DNA of 64,000 bases, taken from NCBI RefSeq assembly GCF_036924745.1, contig NZ_JAZHSD010000001.1, positions 1,054,001-1,118,000 on the forward strand, in the 5' to 3' direction. The notes below the pieces were generated by a model. It searched no databases. It saw only the letters and a program-made list of their open reading frames with translations, and was not told the DNA's origin. Made by a program: the position numbers and the translations under genes. The first letter of the stretch is position 1; each line of letters opens with the position of its first letter. Shown here piece by piece: positions 1 to 10,050 of this stretch. This DNA is from Bradyrhizobium sp. AZCC 1693 (GTDB lineage: Bacteria > Pseudomonadota > Alphaproteobacteria > Rhizobiales > Xanthobacteraceae).

Positions 1-275
1 GCAACGATGCCGACGAACTCGCGGAAGAAACTGGCGACCTTCTGTTTGCGTTGGTCAACCTGGCGCGCCATGTCGGCGCCGATCCCGAGACAGCGCTGCG
101 CGGCACAAACGCGAAATTCGAGCGTCGCTTCGCTTATATCGAGCGCGCGCTGGCAGCGAAGGGACGTTCGCTGGAGGACGCGTCGCTGGAAGAGATGGAC
201 GCGTTGTGGAACGAGGCCAAGGGCTCGGAGCGGCCGGTGGTGATTGAATCGACGCAGGTCAAAAGCGATCGCTGA
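1..275 (+). CDS. mazG: MazG nucleoside triphosphate pyrophosphohydrolase, C-terminal fragment
   Basis: This is the 3' end of a gene that begins before the window. The open frame runs from base 3 to a TGA ending at 275. The translated end has the MazG signature EELGDLLF-like (here ELAEETGDLLFALVNLARH), followed by TNAKFERRFAYIERAL, typical of the second MazG domain. MazG hydrolyses (d)NTPs to the monophosphate and pyrophosphate, cleaning the nucleotide pool and lowering (p)ppGpp levels in some bacteria. It converges with hflX, 36 bases away. The family assignment is secure; the missing N-terminus lies outside the window. Confidence 0.88.
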   Translation, partial: NDADELAEETGDLLFALVNLARHVGADPETALRGTNAKFERRFAYIERALAAKGRSLEDASLEEMDALWNEAKGSERPVVIESTQVKSDR

Positions 276-311
276 CTTCTCGCGACCCTGAGAGCATGCA
301 CCAGCGCGGCA

Positions 312-1688
312 TCACGCCACGCGCGGCACGGCGTCGAACCTGGACACCACGATGTCGCGCTTGGTCTCGTCGACGCGGACGGTCATGTCGAAGCGGCCGT
401 CGTGCAGTTCCTTGTTGAGCACCTCGGCATTGCGATGCAGCCAGCTGATGCCGGCTCCGTCGGAGGCATCGATCGACAGATCGAGCGTTGTGCGTGTTGC
501 CGCCAGCCGATCCTCGATCGCGGTCAGCAGCTCATTGATCCCCTCGCCTGATACGGCGGACACCAGGAAACACGGCCGCTCCGGCGGACGGCGCGTGGCG
601 ATGTTGCGCAGGTTCTCGCGCTCCTCGGGATCGAAGCGATCGATCTTGTTCCAGACTTCGAGAATGCGGGCGCCGGAGTCGGGATCGATGCCGAGCTGAC
701 GCAGCACGGCGTCGACGTCACGCTCCTGCGCCTCTGCGTCTTCATGCGAGATGTCGCGGACGTGCAGAATGATATCGGCCTCCAGCACCTCTTCCAGCGT
801 GGCGCGAAACGCGGCGACGAGCTGTGTCGGCAGGTTGGAAATGAATCCGACGGTATCCGACAGCATCGCCTTGCCGCCATGCGGCAGGCTCAGCGCGCGC
901 AAGGTGGGGTCGAGCGTCGCAAACAGCATGTCGGCCGCCTGCACATCGGCGCGTGTGAGCCGGTTGAACAGCGTCGACTTGCCGGCGTTGGTGTAGCCTA
1001 CCAGCGCTACCACGCGGTACGGCACCCGCTGGCGGCCGGCGCGATGCAGCCGCCGCGTCGCCTGTACCTTCTTGAGCTCGTTCTCCAGCCGCGTGATGCG
1101 GTCGCCGATCAGGCGGCGGTCGGCTTCGATCTGGGTCTCGCCGGGGCCGCCCATGAATCCAAAACCGCCGCGCTGGCGCTCCAGATGGGTCCAGGACCGC
1201 ACCAGGCGGCTGCGCTGGTAATTCAGATGCGCAAGCTCGACCTGCAGCGCGCCTTCCTTGGTCTTGGCGCGGCGGCCGAAGATTTCCAGGATCAGGCCGG
1301 TGCGGTCGAGAACCTTGGCATTCCACGCCTTCTCGAGATTGCGCTGCTGGATCGGCGACAGCGCGCAATCCATCACCACCAGCTCGATGTCGTGGCCCGC
1401 GATCAGGCCGGTGATCTCCTCGACCTTGCCCTTGCCGAGATAGGTCGCAGGCCTGATCTGGCTGATCGGCGCAATCAGCGCGTCTGATATCGTGAGGTCG
1501 ATGGCGCGCGCCAGGCCCGTCGCTTCCTCGAGCCGGGCCTCGGAATCGCGCACAACATCGCTCGCCTGCGCATCGGCGTCGCCGCGGCGCATGCGCAGAT
1601 AAGGGCCGATGACGATCACCCGCCCGCTTTGCTTACCCTCCGCCGACCGCGGACGGTCGGCGCTCCCTTCACGGTTGAGGGGTTCCAA
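312..1688 (-). CDS. hflX: GTPase HflX, ribosome-associated
   Basis: A 458-residue HflX-type GTPase, which binds the 50S subunit and splits stalled or heat-damaged ribosomes. The HflX-specific N-terminal glycine-rich signature GGFGFMGGPGETQIEADRR lies around residues 174-192. The G domain follows with G1 GYTNAGKS (231-238), G3 DTVG (278-281) and G4 NKID (347-350). Length fits alphaproteobacterial HflX. The frame opens with TTG at 1688, 11 bases after the hfq stop; no ATG lies near, so TTG is taken as the start. The hfq-hflX pairing is conserved in proteobacteria and points to co-transcription. Confidence 0.95.
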   Translation of the reverse strand: MEPLNREGSADRPRSAEGKQSGRVIVIGPYLRMRRGDADAQASDVVRDSEARLEEATGLARAIDLTISDALIAPISQIRPATYLGKGKVEEITGLIAGHDIELVVMDCALSPIQQRNLEKAWNAKVLDRTGLILEIFGRRAKTKEGALQVELAHLNYQRSRLVRSWTHLERQRGGFGFMGGPGETQIEADRRLIGDRITRLENELKKVQATRRLHRAGRQRVPYRVVALVGYTNAGKSTLFNRLTRADVQAADMLFATLDPTLRALSLPHGGKAMLSDTVGFISNLPTQLVAAFRATLEEVLEADIILHVRDISHEDAEAQERDVDAVLRQLGIDPDSGARILEVWNKIDRFDPEERENLRNIATRRPPERPCFLVSAVSGEGINELLTAIEDRLAATRTTLDLSIDASDGAGISWLHRNAEVLNKELHDGRFDMTVRVDETKRDIVVSRFDAVPRVA

Positions 1689-1699
1689 TCAGTTCACTC

Positions 1700-1948
1700 T
1701 CAAGCCGGGGCATCCTCGCCGCCTTCGAACAACTGAATCGGAGCTCCCGGCATGATGGTCGAGATCGCGTGCTTGTAGACAAGCTGCGAATGACCGTCGC
1801 GCCGAAGCAGCAAGCAGAAGTTGTCAAACCAGGTAACAATCCCCTGCAGCTTCACTCCGTTGACCAGAAAGATCGTTAGTGGCGTTTTTGTTTTACGAAC
1901 GTGATTTAGGAAGGTGTCTTGTAGATTTTGTGCGCGGTCTGCCGCCAT
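1700..1948 (-). CDS. hfq: RNA chaperone Hfq
   Basis: An 82-residue Sm-like protein that forms hexameric rings and pairs small regulatory RNAs with mRNAs. Sm1 is visible as [23 protein letters not shown] and Sm2 as [14 protein letters not shown], with the usual N-terminal [11 protein letters not shown]. The acidic tail is very short, as in other alphaproteobacteria. In rhizobia Hfq supports nitrogen regulation and nif expression, so its place right after ntrYX fits. The ATG at 1948 is preceded by about 300 bases without a gene, so it may have its own promoter besides read-through from ntrX. Confidence 0.97.
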   Translation of the reverse strand: MAADRAQNLQDTFLNHVRKTKTPLTIFLVNGVKLQGIVTWFDNFCLLLRRDGHSQLVYKHAISTIMPGAPIQLFEGGEDAPA

Positions 1949-2251
1949 TGTTTTTATCCCGCCGTCTCGTGCTTCTTTTTTGTTAAGCCGGTTGTTGCTC
2001 TCTCACGGAGCCTGCCCCGACTCGCCGGCGTCCCCTGAGATCCCCCTCCGGTCGGCTCGGCAGGACGATTAGAGGGTACGCGCGGTTTTAAGGCAAGCCG
2101 GTTCGCGTTCCGCTTAGCAGGAACCCAGTGGCCATTCTCCGTAAAAGTGCGGAAAGAGATAAATATTCCAAAGCAAGTGCATGGATCGGCTCAAAGCGAG
2201 CGAGATGAGCCGAAGGGTCCGGCGTAGCGAACAAGCGATTCACTTAAGACT
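1949..2251. other. ntrX-hfq intergenic region
   Basis: About 300 bases with no supported gene. It must hold the hfq ribosome-binding site and probably an hfq promoter reading leftward. I see no strong hairpin with a T-run at the ntrX end, so read-through from ntrX into hfq stays possible. A 61-codon frame at 2181-2366 on the plus strand overlaps the ntrX end and looks like a shadow. Confidence 0.5.
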
Positions 2252-3622
2252 TCAGCCAACCCCGAGCGCCTTGAGCTTGCGGTGTAGCGCCGAACGCTCC
2301 ATGCCGACGAATTCGGCGGTGCGCGAAATGTTGCCCGAGAACCGGCTGATCTGCGCGATCAGATAGTCACGCTCGAACACTTCCCGCGCCTCACGCAGCG
2401 GCAGCCCCATGATGTGCTCGCCATTGTTGCTGGTCGGCATCGCCGGCACCATCGAGCCCACATCCTGCGGCAGCATGTCAGCGGTGATGATCGCTTCAGG
2501 ACCGCCACCGGCCAGAATCATGACGCGCTCGACATTGTTGCGGAGCTGGCGGACGTTGCCGGGCCACACATGCGACTGCAATACCGCCATCGCATCCTGG
2601 CCGATCTGCCGCTTCGGCAAGCCGGTTGCCGCCGAGATCTGGTCCATGAAATAGTCGATCAGTTCCGGAATGTCCTCGCGGCGTTCCGACAGCGGGGGGA
2701 CGCGGATCGGCACCACCGACAGCCGGTGGTAGAGATCCTCGCGGAAACGCCCTTCCGCGATCTCTTCCTCCAGGTTGCGCGCCGTCGAGGAGATGATGCG
2801 GACGTCGACATGAATCTTGCCGGTGCCGCCCGAGCGCTGAAAGGTCTGATCGACCAGCACGCGCAGGATCTTGTTCTGGGTCTCGCGCGGCATGTCTGCG
2901 ATTTCATCGATGAACAGCGTGCCGCCGTGCGCCTCTTCCAGCGCGCCGGGCTTGCGTGGATGTTCGCCATTCGACTGCTCGATACCGAACAATTCGACCT
3001 CCATCCGCTCCGGCGTGATCGCCGCGGCGTTGATGACGACGAACGGTCCTTCTGCACGGCTGGATGCATTGTGCAGCGTCCGCGCTGCCAGTTCCTTGCC
3101 CGAACCGGAGGGGCCGACGATCAGGATGCGGCTGTTGGCCTTGGCCGCCCGGTCGATGGTCTGGCGCAGCTGGTTCATGCAGGCGGAGCGGCCGGTGAGA
3201 ACGCTGGCGGTGGGAGCCAGTTGCTTGAGTTCCTTTACCTCGCGCTTGAGCCGCGAGGTCTCCAGCGCCCGCGTCGCCACCAGGATCAGTCGGTCGGACT
3301 TGAACGGCTTTTCGATGAAGTCATAGGCGCCGCGCTTGATCGCAGCCACCGCGGTTTCGATGTTGCCGTGGCCGGAGATCATCACCACGGGAACGTCGGC
3401 ATGATCCTTCTTGATCTGCTCGAGCAATTGCAGGCCGTCGAGCTTGGAGCCCTGCAGCCAGATGTCGAGAAACACCAGATGCGGGCGGCGGTTGGCGATC
3501 TCGCCGAGCGCCGAATCGCTGTCGCGCGCCGTCCGGGTATTGAAGCCCTCGTCCTCCAGGATGCCCGCAACGAGGTCACGAATATCGGCTTCGTCGTCGA
3601 CAATCAGAATGTCACTGGCCAT
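2252..3622 (-). CDS. ntrX: Nitrogen assimilation response regulator NtrX
   Basis: A 456-residue NtrC-family response regulator, partner of NtrY. It has a receiver domain (residues 1-120) with phospho-acceptor D53 in FLDIWL and K105 in the EKPF motif, then an AAA+ domain with Walker A GPSGSGKE (170-177) and Walker B GGTLFIDEIADMP (233-245), then a C-terminal Fis-type helix-turn-helix (SRTAEFVGMERSALHRKLKALG). The sigma-54 contact loop GAFTGA, present in the neighbouring NtrC, is absent: the matching place reads EQSNGEHPRKPG. This NtrX therefore probably does not activate sigma-54 in the usual way, as I recall is reported for other alphaproteobacterial NtrX proteins. It follows ntrY by 17 bases. 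Confidence 0.94.
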   Translation of the reverse strand: MASDILIVDDEADIRDLVAGILEDEGFNTRTARDSDSALGEIANRRPHLVFLDIWLQGSKLDGLQLLEQIKKDHADVPVVMISGHGNIETAVAAIKRGAYDFIEKPFKSDRLILVATRALETSRLKREVKELKQLAPTASVLTGRSACMNQLRQTIDRAAKANSRILIVGPSGSGKELAARTLHNASSRAEGPFVVINAAAITPERMEVELFGIEQSNGEHPRKPGALEEAHGGTLFIDEIADMPRETQNKILRVLVDQTFQRSGGTGKIHVDVRIISSTARNLEEEIAEGRFREDLYHRLSVVPIRVPPLSERREDIPELIDYFMDQISAATGLPKRQIGQDAMAVLQSHVWPGNVRQLRNNVERVMILAGGGPEAIITADMLPQDVGSMVPAMPTSNNGEHIMGLPLREAREVFERDYLIAQISRFSGNISRTAEFVGMERSALHRKLKALGVG

Positions 3623-3639
3623 GGGTTACACCTGTCTTG

Positions 3640-5970
3640 TCAGTTGCCGGTTGCGGCTTCGGTTTTTGTTTCATGATTGGTCGCGGCTGCCGCCTCATTG
3701 GTTTCGCCTGACGGCGCTTTTGTTTCGTCAATCTGCGGTTTGGCTTCCGCCTTCGGCGCATGGCCTGACACGGCGAACCGCAGCCGCATCCAGGCGCCGC
3801 GTTGCCCGGGCCGGAAATCGGAGGCATCCTTGAGTTCGATGCGGCCGCCATGGTCTTCCAGCACGCGCCCGACGATGGCGAGCCCGAGCCCGGTGCCCTT
3901 CTGGCGCGTCGTCACATAGGGCTCCAGCAGCCGCGCCCGGCTCACCTTCGGCAGACCGATACCGTTGTCGATCACGTCGATGACGATGTCGTCGTTTTCG
4001 CGCGCGGCGATCACATCGATGCGCCCCTTGCCGAGTTCTTCCGGCGGCACCTGCTCGATCGCTTCCGTCGCGTTCTTGATGATGTTGGTCAGCGCCTGCG
4101 AAATCAGCCGGCGGTCGAACTGCGCGCGCATCGGATCCTGCTTGATATCGGCCTCGATATCGAGATCGGGATGCCCGACCTTCATCAGGAATACCGCCTG
4201 CCGCACGGTGTCGGCGACGTCCTCGCCTTCCATGACCGGTTTTGGCATCCGTGCGAAGCGGGAGAATTCATCGACCATTCGCCTGATATCATCGACCTGC
4301 CGCACGATGGTGTCGGTACATTGTTCGAAGATGCCCTTGTCTTCGGTGATGACCTTGCCGAATTTACGGCGAATGCGCTCGGCCGAAAGCTGGATCGGCG
4401 TCAGCGGGTTCTTGATTTCGTGGGCGATGCGGCGCGCAACGTCGCCCCACGCCGATGTCCGCTGCGCAGAGACGAGCTCCGTGATGTCGTCGAGCGTGAT
4501 GATGTAGCTGTCGCGCGACTGGCTGGTCTGCTCGGCGCTGACGCGAACCGACAGGTTGCGCTCATGGCCGTCGCGCGAGATCGTGATCTGGCCCTGCACC
4601 AGCCGCTGCGTGCCCTCGCGCGCGGTTTTCATCATGTCGTCGAGCTCTGGCAGCACGTCCGACAGCGGATGGTCCAGCGTCTCGGACTCGGCATGGCCGA
4701 TAAGCTTCTCGGCCGAACGGTTCAGAATGCCGACGCTGCCGGAGGCGTCGACGCCGATGATGCCGGCACTGGCCGACGACAGCACCGCCTCGATGAATCG
4801 CCGGCGGCTGTCGATCAGGTCCGAGGCGTTCACCAGTTCATCACGCTGGGTGCGCAATTCGGCCGTCATCTTGTTGAAGGTCTCGCCGAGCTGCGCGAGG
4901 TCACCTTCAGACTTGTGCACCGGCACCTGGACATGCAGATCGCCGGTCGAAACGATATTGGCGGCGCTCATCAAATTGCGGATCGGCGACACCAGCCAGT
5001 TGGCGAAATTCAGCCCGATCAGCACCGACGCCATCAGGATGGTGAGCGCGATCACCGCAAACATCAGCGCGAAGGCGACCTGGATGCCGAGTCGGCGGGA
5101 TTCGATCTGGGCATATTCGGCGACGCTGGCCTCGGTCTGCTTGAGCTGCGCGACTACGCGCGGATCGAGCAGCCGCGCCACATACAGGAAAGTATCGTTG
5201 AAGGCGTGCAGCCTGATCACCGCCGCCACGTAGTTCGCGTCGGGGAAGACCGCAATCTGCGGCTCTTCTTCATTGACGTTGCTGAGAAAGTCCTGCGGCG
5301 GCGTCGTGAACTCCTGCTTGATGCCGGTTTGCGCCGTCTCCAGGATGGTGCGATCCTTGTCGATCAGCATGGCTCCCGGCAAATTCCGGGATGTGGCGCT
5401 CATCGTCAGCAATTCGCGAAACGACCGGCGGTCCTGGTCAAACAGCGGCCTCGCACGGGCAATGTCGTTGGCCATCCCCAGGATATCGCCGCGGATCAGC
5501 TGCGCATGTTCATAGGTGTAGGCTCTGGCAACGATCAGCGAATTCTGCATCACCTCGCGCGTCGGACCCGAGAACAGCCGGTCCAGGCCACGGTCGATGG
5601 TCACGTTGGCGACGATCGCGACCAGGACCGCCGGCAGCACGGCGATGATCGAGAACAGGCTGACGATCTGGACGTGCAGCCGTGCCGCGGCCCGGCCACG
5701 CCGCCGCGCCTGAATCACCAGCCAAACTTCGCGGACGATGATGCCGACCAGCAGCAGGATGGTCGCCGCATTGATCAGCAGGAACGAATAGACAACTTGG
5801 CGGGTCGGCTCGATCGGCGTCAGGCCGCTCAGCACCATGAAGGTCAGGAAGGCCGACAGCAGCGCGATCGCGACCGCAAACGGCGCCACCCACTTCCGCA
5901 GGATTCCCCCTCCGGATTCGGCAAGCGACGGGTCGAACGGTGGTGCCGAGGTCGTTTCTGCGGTGGTCAT
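3640..5970 (-). CDS. ntrY: Nitrogen regulation sensor histidine kinase NtrY
   Basis: A 776-residue membrane sensor kinase of the NtrYX system. The N-terminus has hydrophobic segments near residues 28-48, 60-80 and 100-122, then a long periplasmic-side loop, then a further membrane segment near 296-322. HAMP follows (about 323-375), then PAS (390-500). HisKA has the phospho-accepting H517 in [19 protein letters not shown]. The ATP-binding domain has an N-box TNIIKNATEAIE and a G-box KGTGLGLAIVGRVLEDHGG. The tail is rich in E, A, T and K and of low complexity. NtrY phosphorylates NtrX and may cross-talk with NtrC. A 166-base gap to ntrC suggests a possible internal promoter. Confidence 0.95.
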   Translation of the reverse strand: MTTAETTSAPPFDPSLAESGGGILRKWVAPFAVAIALLSAFLTFMVLSGLTPIEPTRQVVYSFLLINAATILLLVGIIVREVWLVIQARRRGRAAARLHVQIVSLFSIIAVLPAVLVAIVANVTIDRGLDRLFSGPTREVMQNSLIVARAYTYEHAQLIRGDILGMANDIARARPLFDQDRRSFRELLTMSATSRNLPGAMLIDKDRTILETAQTGIKQEFTTPPQDFLSNVNEEEPQIAVFPDANYVAAVIRLHAFNDTFLYVARLLDPRVVAQLKQTEASVAEYAQIESRRLGIQVAFALMFAVIALTILMASVLIGLNFANWLVSPIRNLMSAANIVSTGDLHVQVPVHKSEGDLAQLGETFNKMTAELRTQRDELVNASDLIDSRRRFIEAVLSSASAGIIGVDASGSVGILNRSAEKLIGHAESETLDHPLSDVLPELDDMMKTAREGTQRLVQGQITISRDGHERNLSVRVSAEQTSQSRDSYIITLDDITELVSAQRTSAWGDVARRIAHEIKNPLTPIQLSAERIRRKFGKVITEDKGIFEQCTDTIVRQVDDIRRMVDEFSRFARMPKPVMEGEDVADTVRQAVFLMKVGHPDLDIEADIKQDPMRAQFDRRLISQALTNIIKNATEAIEQVPPEELGKGRIDVIAARENDDIVIDVIDNGIGLPKVSRARLLEPYVTTRQKGTGLGLAIVGRVLEDHGGRIELKDASDFRPGQRGAWMRLRFAVSGHAPKAEAKPQIDETKAPSGETNEAAAATNHETKTEAATGN

Positions 5971-6136
5971 TCCGACAATCAGTGATCTGAAAGGGCTTGT
6001 GCCCGCCTGCCGCGGACTGATGCTTTCATATCACAATGTTGCCGAATTGCGACAATTCCGCGACCACCCGACCGCTAAAGCGATCGATCCCCAGCCGTCC
6101 ACCCGTCTTCATTGCGGAAGGAGGCGCGCGCAATCC

Positions 6137-7579
6137 CTAGCCGCCGCTCCGGTAGACCTGAATATCGAGATCCCTGATCTTCTTCCGCAGCGTGTTGCGG
6201 TTGAGGCCGAGCAGGTCGGCCGCGCGGATCTGGTTGCCGCGCGTGGCCGCCAGCGCCGCGGTGAGCAGCGGCACCTCGATCTCCTTGAGGATGCGGTGGT
6301 AGAGGCCCGGCGGCGGCACGCCGTTCGGGAAGCCGGAGAAGTGCGAGGACAGGTAGGCTTCGACCGCGCCCCCGAGGTTTTCCACGCCCATCGGGGCATT
6401 GCTGCCCGACGTGACCGCCGGCGGCGCCAGTTCGCCATCGATCACCGAGGCCGTAATGACGTCCTGCGGATAAAGCGCAGCCAGCCGGCGCGCGAGGTTT
6501 TCAAGCTCGCGTACGTTGCCGGGCCAGCGGTGCTGCTTGAGCCGCTCCAGCGCCAGCGTGTCGAGTTTTTTGGGCGGCAAACCGTCCTTTTCGGCAAGCG
6601 CGAAGAAATGCCGGATCAGATCAGGCAGATCCTCGATTCGCTCCCGCAACGGAGGCAGGCGCAACGGCACCACGTTCAGGCGGAAGAACAAATCTTCCCG
6701 GAACAGGCCCTGCTGGATCAGGATGCGCAAATCCTTGTTGCTCGCCGCCACGATCCGCACGTCGGTCTTGATCGGCGTACGGCCGCCGACGGTGGTGTAT
6801 TCGCCCTGCTGCAGCACGCGTAGCAACCGCGTCTGCGCCTCCATCGGCATGTCGCCGATTTCGTCGAGAAACAGCGTGCCGCCTTCGGCCTGTTCGAATC
6901 GGCCGGAAGCGCGGGTATTGGCGCCGGTGAACGCGCCGCGCTCATGGCCGAACAATTCGGATTCGATCAGGTCGCGCGGGATCGCCGCCATGTTGACGGC
7001 GACGAACGGGCCGTTGCGGCGCTTGCCGTAGTCATGGAGCGCGCGCGCGACCAGTTCCTTGCCGGTGCCGGACTCGCCGGAGATCATCACCGTGAGGTCG
7101 GTCTGCATCAGCCGCGCCAGCACCCGGTAGATTTCCTGCATCGCCGGCGAACGCCCCACCAGGGGGATCGAATCGAATTCGGAATCGTCCGCCGCACTCG
7201 CCACCCGTTCCTTCGGCTCGGCCAGCGCGCGGCCGACGATGGTGATGAGCTCCTTCAGGTCGAACGGCTTCGGCAGATATTCATAGGCGCCGCGCTCCGA
7301 GGCCCGGATCGCCGTCATGAAGGTATTCTGCGCGCTCATGACGATGACGGGCAGGTTCGGCCGCATCTTCTTGATTCGCGGCAAGAGATCGAACGCGTTC
7401 TCGTCGGGCATCACCACGTCGGTGATCACGAGATCGCCCTCGCCCTGGCTTACCCAGCGCCACAGCGTCGCGGCGTTCCCGGTCAGGCGAACTTCATATC
7501 CGGCGCGCGAAAGCGCCTGGTTGAGAACCGTGCGGATGGCGGTATCGTCATCGGCAACGAGAATGCTACCTGCGGGCAT
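6137..7579 (-). CDS. ntrC: Nitrogen regulation response regulator NtrC (NR-I)
   Basis: A 480-residue sigma-54 enhancer-binding protein that activates nitrogen-scavenging genes when phosphorylated by NtrB. The receiver domain has D54 in [10 protein letters not shown] and K104 in LPKPF. The AAA+ domain shows Walker A GESGTGKE (168-175), an intact GAFTGA loop (215-220) and Walker [14 protein letters not shown]. The C-terminal Fis-type helix-turn-helix is [23 protein letters not shown]. All key residues are present, unlike NtrX next to it. The start is 9 bases after the ntrB stop, so the two are in one operon. Confidence 0.97.
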   Translation of the reverse strand: MPAGSILVADDDTAIRTVLNQALSRAGYEVRLTGNAATLWRWVSQGEGDLVITDVVMPDENAFDLLPRIKKMRPNLPVIVMSAQNTFMTAIRASERGAYEYLPKPFDLKELITIVGRALAEPKERVASAADDSEFDSIPLVGRSPAMQEIYRVLARLMQTDLTVMISGESGTGKELVARALHDYGKRRNGPFVAVNMAAIPRDLIESELFGHERGAFTGANTRASGRFEQAEGGTLFLDEIGDMPMEAQTRLLRVLQQGEYTTVGGRTPIKTDVRIVAASNKDLRILIQQGLFREDLFFRLNVVPLRLPPLRERIEDLPDLIRHFFALAEKDGLPPKKLDTLALERLKQHRWPGNVRELENLARRLAALYPQDVITASVIDGELAPPAVTSGSNAPMGVENLGGAVEAYLSSHFSGFPNGVPPPGLYHRILKEIEVPLLTAALAATRGNQIRAADLLGLNRNTLRKKIRDLDIQVYRSGG

Positions 7580-7588
7580 CGTTATTCC

Positions 7589-8764
7589 TCATCTTGCGTC
7601 CTGTGAGGCAGGCGGCAGCGTACCCGGAACGCCGTCGCGGTTGCTTTGGTCGAACTGTTTGGTGGGATTGAACATCGGCATCAGCACGCGGAACGTGGTC
7701 TTCCGCGGCTGGGATTCGCATTCGATGATGCCGCCGTGATCGCCGACGATCTTGGCAACCAGCGCCAGGCCGAGCCCGCTGCCGGTTTGCTTCGTCGTCA
7801 CGAAGGGATCGAACAGGTTCGGCAGCAGGTCTTCCGGCACGCCGGAGCCGTTATCCTTGACGCAGAATTCGAGCGGCAGCGACACCCGCGATTTCTTGCC
7901 CGGCACCGACAGGCGGACGCCGGGACGGAAGGCGGTGGTGAGCTGGATTTCGGCGTCCGAGCCGAGATCGGCCACCGCTTCGGCGGCATTCTTCACGAGA
8001 TTGAGGAACACCTGGATGAGCTGGTCCTGATTGGCCAGCACCGGCGGCAACGACGGATCGTAGTCCTCGATGAAGCGGATGTTGCGGGCGAAGCCGGACT
8101 GCGCCAGCCGTTTGACGTGGTCGAGCACGGAATGGATGTTGACCGCACCACGCGCCACCGGGCGATCGTCGCCGAACACCTCCATGCGGTCGACCAGGGT
8201 GACGATGCGGTCGGCCTCGTCGCAGATCAGCCGGGTCAGCATGCGGTCTTCGGATGAGGCCGCCTGCTCCAGCAACTGCGCTGCGCCGCGGATGCCGGAC
8301 AGCGGGTTCTTGATTTCATGCGCCAGCATCGCCGCCAGCGCGATCACCGAGCGAGCCGCGCTTCGATGCGTCAATTGCCGGTCCATCTTGTCGGCGATGG
8401 TGCGCTCCTGCAGCATCACGACGATGTGGCCGGGCCGTTCGGTGAGCGGGGCGACGTGCAGGTCGACCTGGCGGTCGCCGCCGATGCGGGGCGTACCGAG
8501 ATCAACCTTGTATTCGTTGACCGGCGAGCCGCTCGAGCGCACCTGGTCGATCAGCGCCAGCAGCGGGCTGCCGAACGGCACCAACTCCTTCAGCGACTGC
8601 CGGCGCAAAAATTGCGTCGAAATCTCGAAGAACGATTCGGCGGCGATATTGGCGTCGACGATGCGGCCGTCGGGCGCCACCAGCAGCACCGGGTTGGGCA
8701 GCGCGTTGAGAATGGCCTCACTGTCGGTGGGCACGGCGCGGCGGTGTTCTGCGACTGAACTCAT
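7589..8764 (-). CDS. ntrB: Nitrogen regulation sensor kinase NtrB (NR-II)
   Basis: A 391-residue soluble histidine kinase/phosphatase that phosphorylates NtrC under nitrogen limitation and is held in phosphatase mode by PII. A PAS domain (about 14-125, starting [25 protein letters not shown]) is followed by HisKA with H149 in [21 protein letters not shown] and a HATPase domain with [19 protein letters not shown]. The open frame runs upstream into dusB, but I chose the ATG at 8764 because it overlaps the dusB stop as ATGA, the usual coupling here. An ATG at 8779 would add five residues. Confidence 0.94.
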   Translation of the reverse strand: MSSVAEHRRAVPTDSEAILNALPNPVLLVAPDGRIVDANIAAESFFEISTQFLRRQSLKELVPFGSPLLALIDQVRSSGSPVNEYKVDLGTPRIGGDRQVDLHVAPLTERPGHIVVMLQERTIADKMDRQLTHRSAARSVIALAAMLAHEIKNPLSGIRGAAQLLEQAASSEDRMLTRLICDEADRIVTLVDRMEVFGDDRPVARGAVNIHSVLDHVKRLAQSGFARNIRFIEDYDPSLPPVLANQDQLIQVFLNLVKNAAEAVADLGSDAEIQLTTAFRPGVRLSVPGKKSRVSLPLEFCVKDNGSGVPEDLLPNLFDPFVTTKQTGSGLGLALVAKIVGDHGGIIECESQPRKTTFRVLMPMFNPTKQFDQSNRDGVPGTLPPASQDAR

Positions 8765-9795
8765 GCAGCAGCACTCCATGCAAAATCGTCGAACGCGTCC
8801 TGGAGCGAGCGATGCACGCGATGCGGATCCTCGGCCGTCAGAATCCTTTGCCGCCAGCCCTTCAACGTCTCGGCCGGCGCGCGGCTGCACTGGGCTGCGG
8901 TCTCCAGGGCCCAGCCGAGATGTTTTCGCGCATGCTTGAGCCCGATGCGCAGCCCGTAATGGCTGCAGACTTCGTCGTAGAGCGCGCGCACATGCGCGAG
9001 TTGTTCGGTGAGCGACGGCACAGTCTCCGCCTGTCCGGTTTCGAGCCGGCGGCCGATCTGCCCGGGCAGCCAAGGCTGGCCCTGCGCGCCGCGTCCGATC
9101 ATCACGCCGTCCGCTCCTGATACTTCCAGCGCCTGCACCGCCTTCTCGAATGAAGTGATGTCGCCGTTGACGACAAGTGGCACGGAAACCGCGTCCCTCA
9201 CCGCGCGCACGGCCCCCCAATCGGCTGTGCCCTTGTAGAACTGGCAGCGCGTGCGTCCGTGCACGGTAATCATCCGCACGCCGGCGCCTTCTGCGCGGCG
9301 CGCCAGTTCGGGCGCGTTGAGCGAATGATCGTCCCAGCCGAGCCGCATCTTCAGCGTCACCGGCACTTTCACCGCCGCGATCGTCGCTTCGATCAGCTTG
9401 AGCGCATGATCGAGATCGCGCATCAGCGCCGAGCCGGACTGGCCGCCGGTGACATGACGTGCCGGACAGCCCATGTTGATATCAATGATGTCGGCGCCGG
9501 CCGCTTCCGCAACCCGTGCGCCCTCCGCCATCCAATGCGCCTCGCACCCCGCGAGCTGAACGACGTGCGAGCCGATGCCGGCTGCCTCGCAGCGCAGAAG
9601 CGACATCGGCCGGCCGTGCACGAGTTCGTCGCTGGCGGTCATCTCTGAGACGACCAGTCCGGCGCCGAGGGTGGCGGCAAGACGTCGAAAGGGAGCGTCG
9701 GTGACGCCGGACATCGGCGCCAGAAGAACCCGGTTGGCGACAGCAATTTCGCCTATTTTCAACGGCTTAGAGCGTGAACTTTCCGGGCCGGTCAC
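8761..9795 (-). CDS. dusB: tRNA-dihydrouridine synthase DusB (NifR3)
   Basis: A 344-residue FMN enzyme that reduces uridine to dihydrouridine in the tRNA D-loop. The TIM-barrel family motifs are clear: [14 protein letters not shown] near the N-terminus, [14 protein letters not shown] with the catalytic cysteine C110, [10 protein letters not shown], and the flavin/RNA-binding [16 protein letters not shown]. It was called nifR3 because it heads the ntrBC operon in rhizobia and Rhodobacter, as here. The last base pairs overlap the ntrB start (ATGA). The upstream 255 bases separate it from divergent ispDF and should carry the operon promoter. Confidence 0.96.
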   Translation of the reverse strand: MTGPESSRSKPLKIGEIAVANRVLLAPMSGVTDAPFRRLAATLGAGLVVSEMTASDELVHGRPMSLLRCEAAGIGSHVVQLAGCEAHWMAEGARVAEAAGADIIDINMGCPARHVTGGQSGSALMRDLDHALKLIEATIAAVKVPVTLKMRLGWDDHSLNAPELARRAEGAGVRMITVHGRTRCQFYKGTADWGAVRAVRDAVSVPLVVNGDITSFEKAVQALEVSGADGVMIGRGAQGQPWLPGQIGRRLETGQAETVPSLTEQLAHVRALYDEVCSHYGLRIGLKHARKHLGWALETAAQCSRAPAETLKGWRQRILTAEDPHRVHRSLQDAFDDFAWSAAA

Positions 9796-10050
9796 GGCGT
9801 TCTCATGGTTAGGGCGGCGGCGTCATTGCAACCGTCGGCGCATATTGTGAGCACAAATCTTGGGCAGTCAAGCTTCTTGCCTACACTTTAGACAGATCTA
9901 TCATTTGTGCAAGTGCACTGCAACAAAAACCGCTTTTCCCACAGGTGATGGGAATCACTCTGTTTTCCGTATTCGGCATGGTAAGGGCTGTGCGCCAGGC
10001 GCGGCCTGACGCCCCCTCCTCAACCCCGATTCGTTCGTATTTGAGTCCAG
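9796..10050. promoter_or_regulatory. Divergent promoter region dusB/ispDF with a partial dyad
   Basis: This 255-base spacer separates two divergent genes and must hold both promoters. It is locally A+T-richer than its surroundings at 9890-9930. A partial dyad at 9904-9927 has outer arms TTTGT and ACAAA around the perfect palindrome AGTGCACT. It could bind a dimeric regulator, but no known consensus is matched with confidence. Confidence 0.4.

Noticed and set aside
3802..5985. 727-codon open frame on the plus strand
   Set aside because: It lies entirely opposite ntrY; its His/Arg/Asp-rich composition is the mirror of a high-G+C coding strand. ntrY has full domain support.
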